DNA from: JANRKF01 sp033763575
GTDB taxonomy: Bacteria; Pseudomonadota; Alphaproteobacteria; Rickettsiales; SXRF01
Reading direction: 5' to 3'
Assembly: GCA_033763575.1 (NCBI GenBank)
Contig: JANRKF010000013.1
Coordinates: 112,342-176,341 of the forward strand
DNA: 64,000 bases
In this document: one piece after another, positions 16,369-24,318 of the stretch
Layout of the letters: each line of letters starts with the position of its first letter
How positions within the stretch are numbered: position 1 is the first letter of the stretch
The notes under the pieces: generated by a model
Databases searched by the model: none
What the model saw: only the letters and a program-made list of their open reading frames with translations
What the model was told of the DNA's origin: nothing
Program-made: the position numbers and the translations under genes

Positions 16369-17172
16369 TTAAACCGTCCCGAAGCTCTTAATAAGGCTCC
16401 CCGCCAGCATATACCAGCCGTCGATCAGCACAAAGAAAATAATCTTGAACGGCAGCGAGATCACCACCGGCGGCAGCATCATCATCCCCATCGCCATCAG
16501 GATGGAGGCCACCAGCATATCGATGATGATGAACGGGATAAACAGCAGGAAACCGATCTCGAAAGCGCGTTTCAGCTCACTAATCATGAAGCCGGGAATG
16601 AGCACGCGGTAGGGCGTATCGGCAGGCGTTTCGATGGTGAGGCCCGGCGACATATCGACAAACAGTTTCAAATCCTGCGCCCGCACATGCGCCAGCATGA
16701 AGGCATGAAACGGCGCGCCGATTTTTTCCAGCGCCTCTTTCTCGTCAATGCGCTCTTCCAGCAACGGCTGCACGCCCTGCTCATACGACGCCTGAAACAC
16801 CGGCGCCATGATGAACAAAGTAAGGAACAGCGCCAACGAAATGAGCACCTGGTTGGGCGGCGTCTGTTGCAGGCCGAGCGCGCTTCGCAGCATGGAGAGC
16901 ACGATGATGATACGCATGAACGAGGTCATCATCACCAGGATCGAAGGCGCAAGGCTGATGACCGTCATCACGATAATGAGCTGGATCAGCCGCCCGGTCG
17001 CGCCGCCGCTGGTGGTGTTCCCGAGGTCGATATTCATCGACTGGGCAAAGGCATTATCAGTGTGCATAAACAAGGTTATCGTCATTGCGAGGAGGCATAG
17101 CCGACGAAGCAACCCAATTTTCTGATGGCTGGATTGCTTCGCCTGCGGCTCGCAATGACGTACATTAAACAT
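16369..17172 (-). CDS. fliP: flagellar export gate protein FliP
   Basis: This core membrane component of the flagellar type III export gate (FliPQR) has 267 residues with four membrane segments. The family blocks SILVMMTSFMRIIIVLSMLRSALG, PPNQVLISLALFLTLF, the amphipathic middle and FLIIDMLVASILMAMGMMMLPP are intact. The ATG at 17172 is preceded by GGAG at good distance and overlaps the fliO stop. The N-terminal about 30 residues are encoded by a dispersed palindrome (17081-17159), and the FliP signal peptide hydrophobic core (LLRRLCLLAMTITLF) comes from that repeat. The mature part starts after AFAQS. Confidence 0.93.
   Translation of the reverse strand: MFNVRHCEPQAKQSSHQKIGLLRRLCLLAMTITLFMHTDNAFAQSMNIDLGNTTSGGATGRLIQLIIVMTVISLAPSILVMMTSFMRIIIVLSMLRSALGLQQTPPNQVLISLALFLTLFIMAPVFQASYEQGVQPLLEERIDEKEALEKIGAPFHAFMLAHVRAQDLKLFVDMSPGLTIETPADTPYRVLIPGFMISELKRAFEIGFLLFIPFIIIDMLVASILMAMGMMMLPPVVISLPFKIIFFVLIDGWYMLAGSLIKSFGTV
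17081..17159. repeat. 79-base palindromic repeat overlapping fliP signal-peptide codons
   Basis: It begins GTCATTGCGAG and ends CTCGCAATGAC. The inner arms contain GAAGCAA and TTGCTTC. This is the common alphaproteobacterial GTCATTGCGAG-type dispersed palindrome. It lies wholly inside the fliP frame. Confidence 0.85.
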
Positions 17173-17437
17173 TTTTTTTCTCCACCCGCTCAATCAGTAA
17201 TTCACTCTGCGGCGAGAGCAGCAGCAAATGTTCCTGTTCGTCGCGCTTGATAAGCACCAGCCTGCGCCGTGCATCGATCATTTTCGACTCGATAATTTGC
17301 AATCTGCCGCCGCCCTTGTGCAGCGCCCAGCCAGGATTGCGCCGCAGCACAAAACGCATGGCCAGCGCCGAAAGCCCAATGAGGGCGACCACCAGCACAA
17401 AAGACAGCAGCACACGGATAGGATCGACGATGTCCAT
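17165..17437 (-). CDS. fliO: flagellar protein FliO
   Basis: This 90-residue bitopic membrane protein helps assemble the FliP ring. One membrane helix (RVLLSFVLVVALIGLSALAMRFVL) is followed by a small cytoplasmic beta domain (RLQIIESKMIDARRRLVLIKRDEQEHLLLLSPQSELLIE), the standard FliO pattern. It overlaps fliP by 8 bases and abuts the upstream unknown gene at its single-base overlap. Confidence 0.88.
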   Translation of the reverse strand: MDIVDPIRVLLSFVLVVALIGLSALAMRFVLRRNPGWALHKGGGRLQIIESKMIDARRRLVLIKRDEQEHLLLLSPQSELLIERVEKKNV

Positions 17438-17763
17438 TATTCTTTATCCCGCTTGCCGAAATTATCCCGCGAATCGGCGGTCTGGTAGGCAACGCTGGCA
17501 TTGCGGTGCTTAGGAATTTCAGCCACATTCCCTGATTGCTCGCGCATTTCATTGCCGAGCGCATTGAGGTTGGAAAGCAGCTCCTGCAGGCGGCTTTCAT
17601 AGGTCCGGCGGTCATCATTCGAGAGCGCCTCTATCATGTCGCAAAGCTGGCCGATGCGTTCATCCAGTTTATGCATCTCCAGCTCCTCACCGGCGGCCAC
17701 CGTGGCGCGGCTGGCGGCGATATACTGCTCCATCTCGGTAAAAAGCGGGGCGATTTCTGTCAT
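17437..17763 (-). CDS. hypothetical flagellar-cluster protein
   Basis: This 108-residue soluble helical protein (heptads in residues 5-80) is acidic at first and basic at its end. Position between fhlB and fliO, overlaps with both neighbours and helical content suggest a small export chaperone comparable to FliT or FlgN. Sequence alone does not prove this. Confidence 0.7.
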   Translation of the reverse strand: MTEIAPLFTEMEQYIAASRATVAAGEELEMHKLDERIGQLCDMIEALSNDDRRTYESRLQELLSNLNALGNEMREQSGNVAEIPKHRNASVAYQTADSRDNFGKRDKE

Positions 17764-18044
17764 GAATGCTTCCTTTTGAGGCTGTCGTTCGCACGATACA
17801 CATAGGCGAGAATTTCCGCAACCGCCGCATAGGCCTCCAGCGGAATCGGCGTGTCGATGTCGAGTTTTTCCAGCATATGCACGAGGTCGCGGTCCTGGCG
17901 GATTTCGATATTATAGCGCTTGGCCAGCTCGATGATCTGCTGCGCCATATAGCCCTTGCCCTTGGCGGCGATCACCGGCGCGCTCTGCTTCTCACGCTCA
18001 TATTTAAGCGCCACCGCCAGCTTGTCCCTGTCGAACCCGGCCAT
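17760..18044 (-). CDS. FlhB C-terminal-domain paralogue (FhlB-like)
   Basis: The 94-residue protein corresponds to the cytoplasmic C-terminal part of FlhB: VALKYEREKQSAPVIAAKGKGYMAQQIIELAKRYNIEI resembles the region after the autocleavage site, and the end (PLEAYAAVAEILAYVYRAN) matches the FlhB tail. Such free FlhB-C proteins can substitute for the cleaved FlhB fragment in substrate switching. A complete flhB with NPTH motif lies at 21564-22640. Confidence 0.85.
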   Translation of the reverse strand: MAGFDRDKLAVALKYEREKQSAPVIAAKGKGYMAQQIIELAKRYNIEIRQDRDLVHMLEKLDIDTPIPLEAYAAVAEILAYVYRANDSLKRKHS

Positions 18045-18301
18045 TACTTGCGGTCCGGCTTGACGCCCAGCCCATCCAGATCCAGATCGAAATCGACATC
18101 GCCGAAATCAACATCGCCCGAGGTGGCCGCCGCAATATTCTGCTCCATGATTTTTTCGTGCAGCTCTTTGCGCAGGATGCTTGCCTCCTTGGGAAACACG
18201 AACCCGAGTTTCACTGATTTTCCGCGCACTTCCATCACGGTCAGCTCGATATTATTATTGATGATGATCGACTCACCGATCTTGCGGCTTAAATATAACA
18301 T
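18044..18301 (-). CDS. csrA: carbon storage regulator CsrA
   Basis: This is an RNA-binding post-transcriptional regulator of motility and metabolism. The 85-residue product starts MLYLSRKIGESIIINNNIELTVMEV and has the GFVFPKEASILRKELHEKI core. An unusual acidic tail follows (GDVDFGDVDFDLDLDGLG), about 25 residues longer than classic CsrA. The start at 18301 is fixed by the conserved N-terminus. It heads the leftward flagellar operon, divergent from flgB. Confidence 0.93.
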   Translation of the reverse strand: MLYLSRKIGESIIINNNIELTVMEVRGKSVKLGFVFPKEASILRKELHEKIMEQNIAAATSGDVDFGDVDFDLDLDGLGVKPDRK

Positions 18302-18467
18302 TCTCTGCGGATCCTCATGATGCGCTATGTTGGCACAAGTTTTGAATACATCTTTATCAGATAAAAGCAAATTTTGTCTGGAAGTGGAACAAAAATTATG
18401 CTAATGTGGGAAAATAATTCCTACTTATAAATAATTAAAAAAATCGGCCCAAGGATAGGATATTACA

Positions 18468-18884
18468 GTGGATTTTACCGGCATTCCCCTCTTTAACATG
18501 ATGCAAAGCAAGCTGAAATACCATGCGGCCAACCAGTCGGTGCTGGCGCGGAACGTCGCCAATGCCGATACGCCGGGCTACCGGGCGCAGGCCATGGCGG
18601 CGCCGGATTTCGCATCAATGATGGGAAAAACAGGCTCCGCCTCTTCGATGAGCGTAACCAGTCCGATGCATATGCGCCCCGGCATGGGCAAAGGCGGCAT
18701 GAGCGGCAACATCCGCAACCGCGAAAACACCTACGAGCTGAACCCCATCGGCAACAACGTGGTGATCGAGGAAGAGGTGATGCGCGTGGCGGAAAACCAG
18801 GCGGAATATCAGAAGACGCTGGGAATTTATAAAAAATCGATGGAGCTGTTCCGGATTGCGATCGGCAAATCGAGTGGCGGATAA
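18468..18884 (+). CDS. flgB: flagellar basal-body rod protein FlgB
   Basis: This 138-residue proximal rod subunit is exported through the flagellar type III system. The N-terminal helix contains KLKYHAANQSVLARNVANADTPGYR, the rod signature. The C-terminal helix (EVMRVAENQAEYQKTLGIYKKSMELFRIAIG) completes the coiled coil. The start is GTG with AGGA 7 bases upstream. First gene of the rightward cluster. Confidence 0.95.
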   Translation: MDFTGIPLFNMMQSKLKYHAANQSVLARNVANADTPGYRAQAMAAPDFASMMGKTGSASSMSVTSPMHMRPGMGKGGMSGNIRNRENTYELNPIGNNVVIEEEVMRVAENQAEYQKTLGIYKKSMELFRIAIGKSSGG

Positions 18885-18894
18885 GGAGTAGAGA

Positions 18895-19302
18895 ATGCAA
18901 CTGACCGATTCACTTAAAATAGCCGCCGCCGGCATGCGCGCCCAGGGAGATCGCCTGCGCGTCGTCGCGGAAAATATCGCCAACGCCGATTCCACGGCAA
19001 CCACGCCCGGGGGCGAGCCTTATCGCCGCAAGACCGTGGTATTCCAGAATGTGCTGGATAAGGAGCTGGGTATTGAAACGGTGCGGGTCGCCAAGCGCGG
19101 CACCGATAACTCTGATTTCAATAAAAAATTCGAGCCCTACCACCCCGCCGCCGATGCGGAAGGGTATGTGCTCTATCCCAACGTCAACACCATCATCGAA
19201 ACAATCGATATGAAAGAGGCGCGGCGCGCCTATGAAGCCAATCTCGGCGTGGTCGAGGTTTCCAAGGCAATGGTGGCGCGCACGCTTGATCTCTTACGGT
19301 AA
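18895..19302 (+). CDS. flgC: flagellar basal-body rod protein FlgC
   Basis: This 135-residue rod subunit contains the N-terminal signature GMRAQGDRLRVVAENIANADST and the C-terminal NVNTIIETIDMKEARRAYEANLGVVE helix. AAGGAG precedes the ATG, 10 bases after flgB. It assembles with FlgB and FlgF between the MS ring and distal rod. Confidence 0.96.
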   Translation: MQLTDSLKIAAAGMRAQGDRLRVVAENIANADSTATTPGGEPYRRKTVVFQNVLDKELGIETVRVAKRGTDNSDFNKKFEPYHPAADAEGYVLYPNVNTIIETIDMKEARRAYEANLGVVEVSKAMVARTLDLLR

Positions 19303-19327
19303 TAGCAGGGGAAATTAGGGGAAGATT

Positions 19328-19642
19328 ATGGTCAATATGTTATCCGCACTGAACGCCTACAACAACCAGCTCAAGCTCGGCAGTGGCGGCGGGGCGATGG
19401 AAAGCACCGAGAATCCCACCGGCGGCCCCAGCTTTTCGCAGCTGCTCGAAAGCCAGCTCGACGATGTCGTGAATACCCAGAAAAGCGCCGAGGGCGCGAA
19501 GATGGAGGCACTCACCGGCAAGGGCGACATCACCGATCTCGTCACCGCCATCGCCAATGCAGAAATGGCGCTCAACACCATCGTCACCATCCGCGATCGC
19601 GCCATCTCCGCCTATCAGGACATCATCCGCATGCCGATATAA
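19328..19642 (+). CDS. fliE: flagellar hook-basal body protein FliE
   Basis: This 104-residue adaptor joins the MS ring to the rod and is the first rod substrate exported. The conserved C-terminal helix (DITDLVTAIANAEMALNTIVTIRDRAISAYQDIIRMPI) is typical. GGGGAAG precedes the ATG. In most genomes fliQ would follow directly; here a toxin-antitoxin pair intervenes. Confidence 0.94.
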   Translation: MVNMLSALNAYNNQLKLGSGGGAMESTENPTGGPSFSQLLESQLDDVVNTQKSAEGAKMEALTGKGDITDLVTAIANAEMALNTIVTIRDRAISAYQDIIRMPI

Positions 19643-19690
19643 ATGCTCGACTAGCGCTCGAAAATATGGCATCATGGCCCTAGAGGTTTT

Positions 19691-19954
19691 ATGCATACAC
19701 GCGATACTATTTTGCAGCAAGCCATGGCTTTGACGCCGGCCGATCAGGCTTATCTGGTGCTTGCGCTGGAAGATCACCTTGCGGACCAAATTCCTGCGGC
19801 AGTGGACGCGGGGAACGGTATAAGCGGCGCGGCTTTTCTCGCGGAACTTGAACGGCGCTCGCACGCCTATAAAGCGGGAAAGATGGATGCACACCCGGCG
19901 GGGGACGTCATGGCCGAATTACGCACACGTCAGGCGACTGAGAACGTGCAGTGA
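19691..19954 (+). CDS. addiction-module antitoxin component
   Basis: This 87-residue helical protein of the short addiction-module type is found upstream of RelE/ParE toxins (block ALTPADQAYLVLALEDHLAD, resembling the putative addiction module component family). It overlaps the following toxin gene by 4 bases. It lies inside the flagellar operon between fliE and fliQ. Confidence 0.82.
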   Translation: MHTRDTILQQAMALTPADQAYLVLALEDHLADQIPAAVDAGNGISGAAFLAELERRSHAYKAGKMDAHPAGDVMAELRTRQATENVQ

Positions 19955-20259
19955 TTCGCATCGTTGCGGATGCCACCGCCGAAATTGAATCAGCCCGGCA
20001 CTATCTCAACCGGCATTCCCGTCTTCTCGGCCACCGCTTTCTCGAGGATCTGGAATTCACCTTATCGGCAATTGCCGAGATGCCCCTTGCCTACCCTGCG
20101 ATTGAAATTTTTGAGTCATATGTTCCATTTCGCAGGGCATTGCTGCGAACTTTTCGCTATGCTGTGATCTTTGAGGTGCTTGCCGATGAGATTCTTGTCG
20201 TCGCGGTTGCACATACAAGCCGCGCCCCTGATTACTGGCTGGAACGCTCTAAGCTATAG
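19951..20259 (+). CDS. RelE/ParE superfamily toxin
   Basis: The 102-residue product has the RelE/ParE fold: the N-terminal helices (ATAEIESARHYLNRHSRLLGHRFLEDLEFTLSAIAEMPLAYP) and the strand block RRALLRTFRYAVIFEVLADEILVVAVAHTSR, ending in the family-typical DYW. The start is GTG overlapping the antitoxin stop (GTGA). Whether it targets mRNA or gyrase is not clear from sequence. The neighbouring flagellar genes suggest insertion into a formerly continuous operon. Confidence 0.88.
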   Translation: MIRIVADATAEIESARHYLNRHSRLLGHRFLEDLEFTLSAIAEMPLAYPAIEIFESYVPFRRALLRTFRYAVIFEVLADEILVVAVAHTSRAPDYWLERSKL

Positions 20260-20329
20260 TTGATAGTTGTTGGTTGTTGGAAAAATAAAACCCTGCTACA
20301 CCACCAACTATCAACCACCAACCATCAAC
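20259..20329. repeat. GTTG/CAAC-type imperfect palindrome before fliQ
   Basis: The left arm (20259-20280) is rich in GTTG and TTGG; the right arm (20301-20329) is its imperfect reverse complement. It ends 4 bases before the fliQ start and occupies the place of a Shine-Dalgarno. Confidence 0.8.
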
Positions 20330-20333
20330 CGCC

Positions 20334-20600
20334 ATGGAACCCACCGAAATCATCGATATTGGCCGTGACGCCATTTATGTGCTGATCGTGATCGCCTCAC
20401 CGGTGATGCTGACATCGCTGATCGTGGGCCTGATCGTTTCGCTCTTTCAGGCCCTCACCCAGATTCAGGAACAAACGCTCACCTTCGTTCCAAAAATCCT
20501 CACCATGCTGGTCGTGCTCGGCTTCACCATGCCCTTCATGCTGCAGCACCTCACCGATTTCACCCACCGCCTCACCGAAAAAATCGTGCATATTGAATAA
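20334..20600 (+). CDS. fliQ: flagellar export gate protein FliQ
   Basis: This 88-residue two-helix subunit belongs to the FliPQR export gate. It contains ALYVLIVIASPVMLTSLIVGLIVSLFQALTQIQEQTLTFVPK-type sequence, then a second membrane helix and a polar tail. Length and order are standard. There is no recognisable Shine-Dalgarno because a palindromic repeat abuts the start. Confidence 0.95.
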   Translation: MEPTEIIDIGRDAIYVLIVIASPVMLTSLIVGLIVSLFQALTQIQEQTLTFVPKILTMLVVLGFTMPFMLQHLTDFTHRLTEKIVHIE

Positions 20601-20603
20601 AAT

Positions 20604-20690
20604 GGTTGCCAGGTTTCTGGGTTGCTAGGTTTCTTGGTAAGGATTACATTGCTACACCTAGCAACCTAGAAACTCAGCAACCCAGCAACC
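20604..20690. repeat. GGTTGCTAGG-type imperfect palindrome before fliR
   Basis: Arms 20604-20637 and 20657-20690 are 34 bases each and pair at 27 of 34 positions. Each arm is itself built from about four degenerate 8-9 base units of the form GGTTGCTAG or GGTTTCTTG. Confidence 0.85.
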
Positions 20691-20698
20691 ACCTTCCG

Positions 20699-21463
20699 AT
20701 GACCCTCAATGATTTCCTTGTCTCCGAAATATTCACCTTCCTGCTGATTTTCTGCCGGGTGGGCACGGCGTTGATGATTCTTCCCGGTTTCGGCGAAGCA
20801 TTTGTGAGTGCGCGTGTGCGGCTGCTGCTGGCGCTGATGTTTAGCCTGGTGCTCACCCCGGCGCTGCCCGATTTCCCCGCCCCGCCCAGCCACGTATTCA
20901 CGCTGATGACCATCATGATGGCGGAAATTCTCACCGGTATTTTCTTCGGGATGCTGGGCCGCCTGATGCTGGCTGCGATCAGCACCGCCGGTATGATCAT
21001 CGCCTACCAGGCCGGGCTGGCCTCGGCGCTGGTGCAGGACGTAACGATTGCCGGCGGCCAGGCCTCCAGCCTCGGCAACCTGCTCGGCATCACCGCGATG
21101 GCGCTGCTGTTCGCCACCAACATGCATCATCTGATGTTGCAGGCGCTGATGGACAGCTACCAGATTTTCCCGGTCGGGCAGTTTCCGAATGTCGAGGATT
21201 TCACCTGGCAGGCGGCGAAGATCGTGAACAGCTCGTTCCTGATTTCGCTGCAGATCGCCGCCCCCCATATCGTCATTGGGCTGGTGGTCTATCTCGCGGG
21301 CGGTATCACCGGGCGGCTGATGCCGAGCCTGCAGGTGTTTTTCATCCTGCTGCCGCCGCAGCTAATACTCAGCTTTTTCGTGCTGATGGTGGCGTGGAGC
21401 AGCATTATGATGTGGTATATGGATTATTTCCGCGACGGCATCTCACAGTTTGTGGGGCAGTAA
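20699..21463 (+). CDS. fliR: flagellar export gate protein FliR
   Basis: This 254-residue integral membrane export gate protein has about six helices and contains the blocks FCRVGTALMILPGFGEAFVSARVRLLLALM, GMIIAYQAGLASALVQDVTIAGG and PAPHIVIGLVVYLAGGITGRLMPSLQVFF-like sequence. The ATG at 20699 matches the family start; the longer frame from 20606 is repeat sequence. No Shine-Dalgarno precedes it. Confidence 0.95.
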   Translation: MTLNDFLVSEIFTFLLIFCRVGTALMILPGFGEAFVSARVRLLLALMFSLVLTPALPDFPAPPSHVFTLMTIMMAEILTGIFFGMLGRLMLAAISTAGMIIAYQAGLASALVQDVTIAGGQASSLGNLLGITAMALLFATNMHHLMLQALMDSYQIFPVGQFPNVEDFTWQAAKIVNSSFLISLQIAAPHIVIGLVVYLAGGITGRLMPSLQVFFILLPPQLILSFFVLMVAWSSIMMWYMDYFRDGISQFVGQ

Positions 21464-21470
21464 AGGAGTC

Positions 21471-21554
21471 TTGGTTGCTAGGTTGCTTAGTCTCTTGGTA
21501 AGCAATCAGAAACCAGGTAACATAGAGACCAAGTAACCTAGAGACCTAGAAACC
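21471..21554. repeat. GGTTGCTAGG-type imperfect palindrome before flhB
   Basis: The left arm 21471-21498 and right arm 21529-21554 are imperfect reverse complements built from the same degenerate units as the fliR copy. It ends 9 bases before the flhB ATG. Confidence 0.82.
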
Positions 21555-21563
21555 GAGATATAC

Positions 21564-22640
21564 ATGGCTGAGGGCGGAGATCAGGATAAGGACCAGAAGA
21601 CCGAAGAACCAACCTCCAAGAAATTGCAGGAGGCGTTCGAGAAAGGTAATGTGCCGTTCTCGCGGGAGCTGGGGCACTTCCTCATGCTGTTTCTGCTGGC
21701 CTTAATCATCGCGAATTATTCACCCGGCATATTGCGCGACACCCGCAACCTGCTCGAACATTACATTCTCAATGTCGACACCATCGCCGTCGATAAAACC
21801 GGGGTGAGCATCATCTTGCGCGATCTGGCCTTCGGCGGGATCATGGTGTTGGCGGTGCCGCTGATCGGCTCGGTGATCGTGGCGCTCGCCGCCGGATTCT
21901 TGCAAAACGGCATCGTGATTTCCGCCGAAAGCATCAAGCCGAAATTCAGCAAAATATCGCCGGTGGCGGGGCTTAAAAAGATTTTCTCGATGCGCACCCT
22001 GGTCGAGTTTATCAAAAATATCGTCAAGATCAGCATCGTGAGCATCGTCGCCTTCATGGCGGTGTACCCGGAGCTTTCGCACCTGAGAGAACTCTCCAAC
22101 CACAGCGCCGAAGGTATTCTGCTGTTCCTCGCCAAGCTCGCCACGCAGGTGGCAACGGGTGTGGCCATCGCCATGTTTTTCATCGCGCTGTTCGATCTGG
22201 TCTATCAACGATTGCACCACATGAAATCGCTGCGCATGACCAAGCAGGAAATCAAAGACGAATATAAGCAGAGCGAGGGCGATCCGATCATCAAGCAACG
22301 GCTGCGGGCGCTCCGGCAGGAAAAAGCCAAGCAGCGCATGATGGGACAGGTGCCGAAATCCGATGTGGTGATTACCAACCCGACCCACTTCGCCATCGCG
22401 CTTTCCTATCGGCCCAAGGAGCATAAAGCGCCGGTGGTGGTGGCCAAGGGGCAGGATCTGATAGCGCTGAAAATCAAGGAAGTGGCGGAGGAACATGATA
22501 TACCGGTGATACAGAATCCGCCGCTCGCCCGTGCGCTATTCGCATCCGCCGAGCTGGAGGAGGAAATCCCGCTCGTCCACTATGAAGCAGTGGCGAAAAT
22601 CATCTCCTACGTCTATAAGCTGAAGGGTCGGCGGATGTAG
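21564..22640 (+). CDS. flhB: flagellar export switch protein FlhB
   Basis: This 358-residue protein controls the switch from hook to filament export. It has an N-terminal KTEEPTSKKLQEAFEKGNVPFSRE block, four membrane helices and a cytoplasmic C-domain with the autocleavage motif NPTH at residues 272-275. The tail (VHYEAVAKIISYVYKL) is intact. The last gene of the rightward cluster, it ends 3 bases from the convergent unknown gene. Confidence 0.96.
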   Translation: MAEGGDQDKDQKTEEPTSKKLQEAFEKGNVPFSRELGHFLMLFLLALIIANYSPGILRDTRNLLEHYILNVDTIAVDKTGVSIILRDLAFGGIMVLAVPLIGSVIVALAAGFLQNGIVISAESIKPKFSKISPVAGLKKIFSMRTLVEFIKNIVKISIVSIVAFMAVYPELSHLRELSNHSAEGILLFLAKLATQVATGVAIAMFFIALFDLVYQRLHHMKSLRMTKQEIKDEYKQSEGDPIIKQRLRALRQEKAKQRMMGQVPKSDVVITNPTHFAIALSYRPKEHKAPVVVAKGQDLIALKIKEVAEEHDIPVIQNPPLARALFASAELEEEIPLVHYEAVAKIISYVYKLKGRRM

Positions 22641-22643
22641 TGG

Positions 22644-24098
22644 TTAGCTAAGGAAACGTCCGCCATTATCCATGGGAATGCCCGGCACTTGAACGCCATC
22701 CGGGTTCGTATCCATCTTTGTTGCACCCTGCCCCTTAAAATTCACGGCGTTGGCCGCCAGTGCTTTCACATCCGTGTCCAGGGGGTCATTGGAAGCGGTG
22801 AACTGTTCATATTTTATCTGAGCAAAATGATCTTGCAGCGCCCTCTGGCTATTATCACCGGGATATATAACCCTTTTGTTCATTCTCTCTATCTGCGCAT
22901 CCGACAACTGCATACCCTCCGGCAATTGCATGGAGAAGCGCCCCGGATATTCCTCCACCGGCCTTAATTTATTGCTGACTTTACCAACATGCACCAGCGG
23001 CTTGCCATTAATCACCGGCGCACCCAGCACTACCGTACGAGTTGCTTCATCCCAGCCGACGATGTGCAGCTTCGGTGGCGGAGCAAAGAACGGGCTGTTA
23101 AGTGCAGTGCCGGTATTCGTCATCACATCAGGATTTTCAAGCGCTTCGCTGGCAGCCTGATAAGATGCATGATGACGCTGTGTGACCGAATGCATCGCAT
23201 GCTCGTAACGCGCCGCGCGGTCTGCCGGCGCAAGGGGGCTGCTAAAACCCGCCCCCGAATCCTGGTAGCTGGTCATGCCCATACGGTCGCGCTGGTTAAG
23301 TATCTCCATTTTTCTTGCACGTTCCAACCACACATTGCCGCCGGGATTGCTGCGCGCCCAACCACGGAGTTTTTCCTGTTCCAAATCTTCACGCAACCCC
23401 GGCAGCGTATCGTGATTGGTTAGTCGCGCCATTACCCGTGGATCATGGATATCATGTCCGTGATACTGCGTGCCGGTCAGGTGCGAAGTGCTGGCGCGCA
23501 GGGCGACATTACGTTCCATTTCCTCAAGCCTAAGTTCCGATTCGATATTTTGCCGGAAACCACTGACGGCACGATTGATTCGGACGCGATCAGGATTTTC
23601 CTCTCTCGTGGCGGGGAAATTTCCGCCTTGCGCAACGGCATCCAGCTCCGGCTCAGTGATGGCATTTTTTTCCACCACTTGCAAAAGCTTGCCCCAGCAA
23701 GCTGCGCGTTGCATGCCGTGATCCGCCGCCGCCGTGTGCTCGGCGTCAAGATATTGCGAGCGCTCACGACGCATTGGATTGAAATCGGCAAAAATATTTT
23801 CTTCCGGCAATTGCGGCATGGCGCCTTTTTCACGCGTCGCCCACTGCTCCTCCGCCTGCTGCGCGCCCTGCATATCCGCCATTAATTTATTGAACGCCGC
23901 CTGCGACATCATGCTGATTTTCTGCTCCTGCTCGGCGTCCTCAAAACGACGTGTTTCTTTGGAATCCGGGGAATAAACGGCGGGGAACACTGTGGCATAG
24001 CGTAGCGCCCCGCCCTGTTTCATATCCATAGCGAATTTATGCACGGTGACGTCACCGTCATCTCCCGCGACCGCAATGTTGAACATCACTTCATTCAT
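22644..24098 (-). CDS. hypothetical protein, 484 residues
   Basis: This large soluble protein with no signal peptide or membrane helix belongs to no family I recognise. It is charged and rich in Glu, Arg, Met and Gln in the first 350 residues. A more ordered C-terminal part (PKLHIVGWDEATRTVVLGAPVINGKPLVHVGKV) looks like a small beta domain. The gene is monocistronic, divergent from cckA. Together with the unknown proteins at 27551, 29028 and 31462 it may belong to a lineage-specific set. Confidence 0.75.
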   Translation of the reverse strand: MNEVMFNIAVAGDDGDVTVHKFAMDMKQGGALRYATVFPAVYSPDSKETRRFEDAEQEQKISMMSQAAFNKLMADMQGAQQAEEQWATREKGAMPQLPEENIFADFNPMRRERSQYLDAEHTAAADHGMQRAACWGKLLQVVEKNAITEPELDAVAQGGNFPATREENPDRVRINRAVSGFRQNIESELRLEEMERNVALRASTSHLTGTQYHGHDIHDPRVMARLTNHDTLPGLREDLEQEKLRGWARSNPGGNVWLERARKMEILNQRDRMGMTSYQDSGAGFSSPLAPADRAARYEHAMHSVTQRHHASYQAASEALENPDVMTNTGTALNSPFFAPPPKLHIVGWDEATRTVVLGAPVINGKPLVHVGKVSNKLRPVEEYPGRFSMQLPEGMQLSDAQIERMNKRVIYPGDNSQRALQDHFAQIKYEQFTASNDPLDTDVKALAANAVNFKGQGATKMDTNPDGVQVPGIPMDNGGRFLS

Positions 24099-24318
24099 AA
24101 CCTCTCCGCTCGATGCGTCGTGTTTTACTTACAGGGTCATTATAACCCATTTATATAAAGTAATTATGTGACAGTTTTATGAATATTGTGTGATGACCCG
24201 CCACATTCCGGGCGGAATTAGAGAAAAAACAGAGAATTCAGCCGGTTGTTAATATATTTTCTGCGCAGAAACCAAAAAACCAGTTGTATCCGGGGCGTGA
24301 TTTCCTTAAAGATTAGGC

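Noticed and set aside
18360..18467. Possible sigma-54 promoter for flgB (GG..GC elements)
   Set aside because: The spacing between GG and GC is 12 rather than 10 bases and the flanking consensus is poor.
22644..24098. Flagellar hook-length or filament protein candidate
   Set aside because: It is beside flhB but lacks Pro/Gln-rich FliK features and flagellin motifs, so I left it as unknown.
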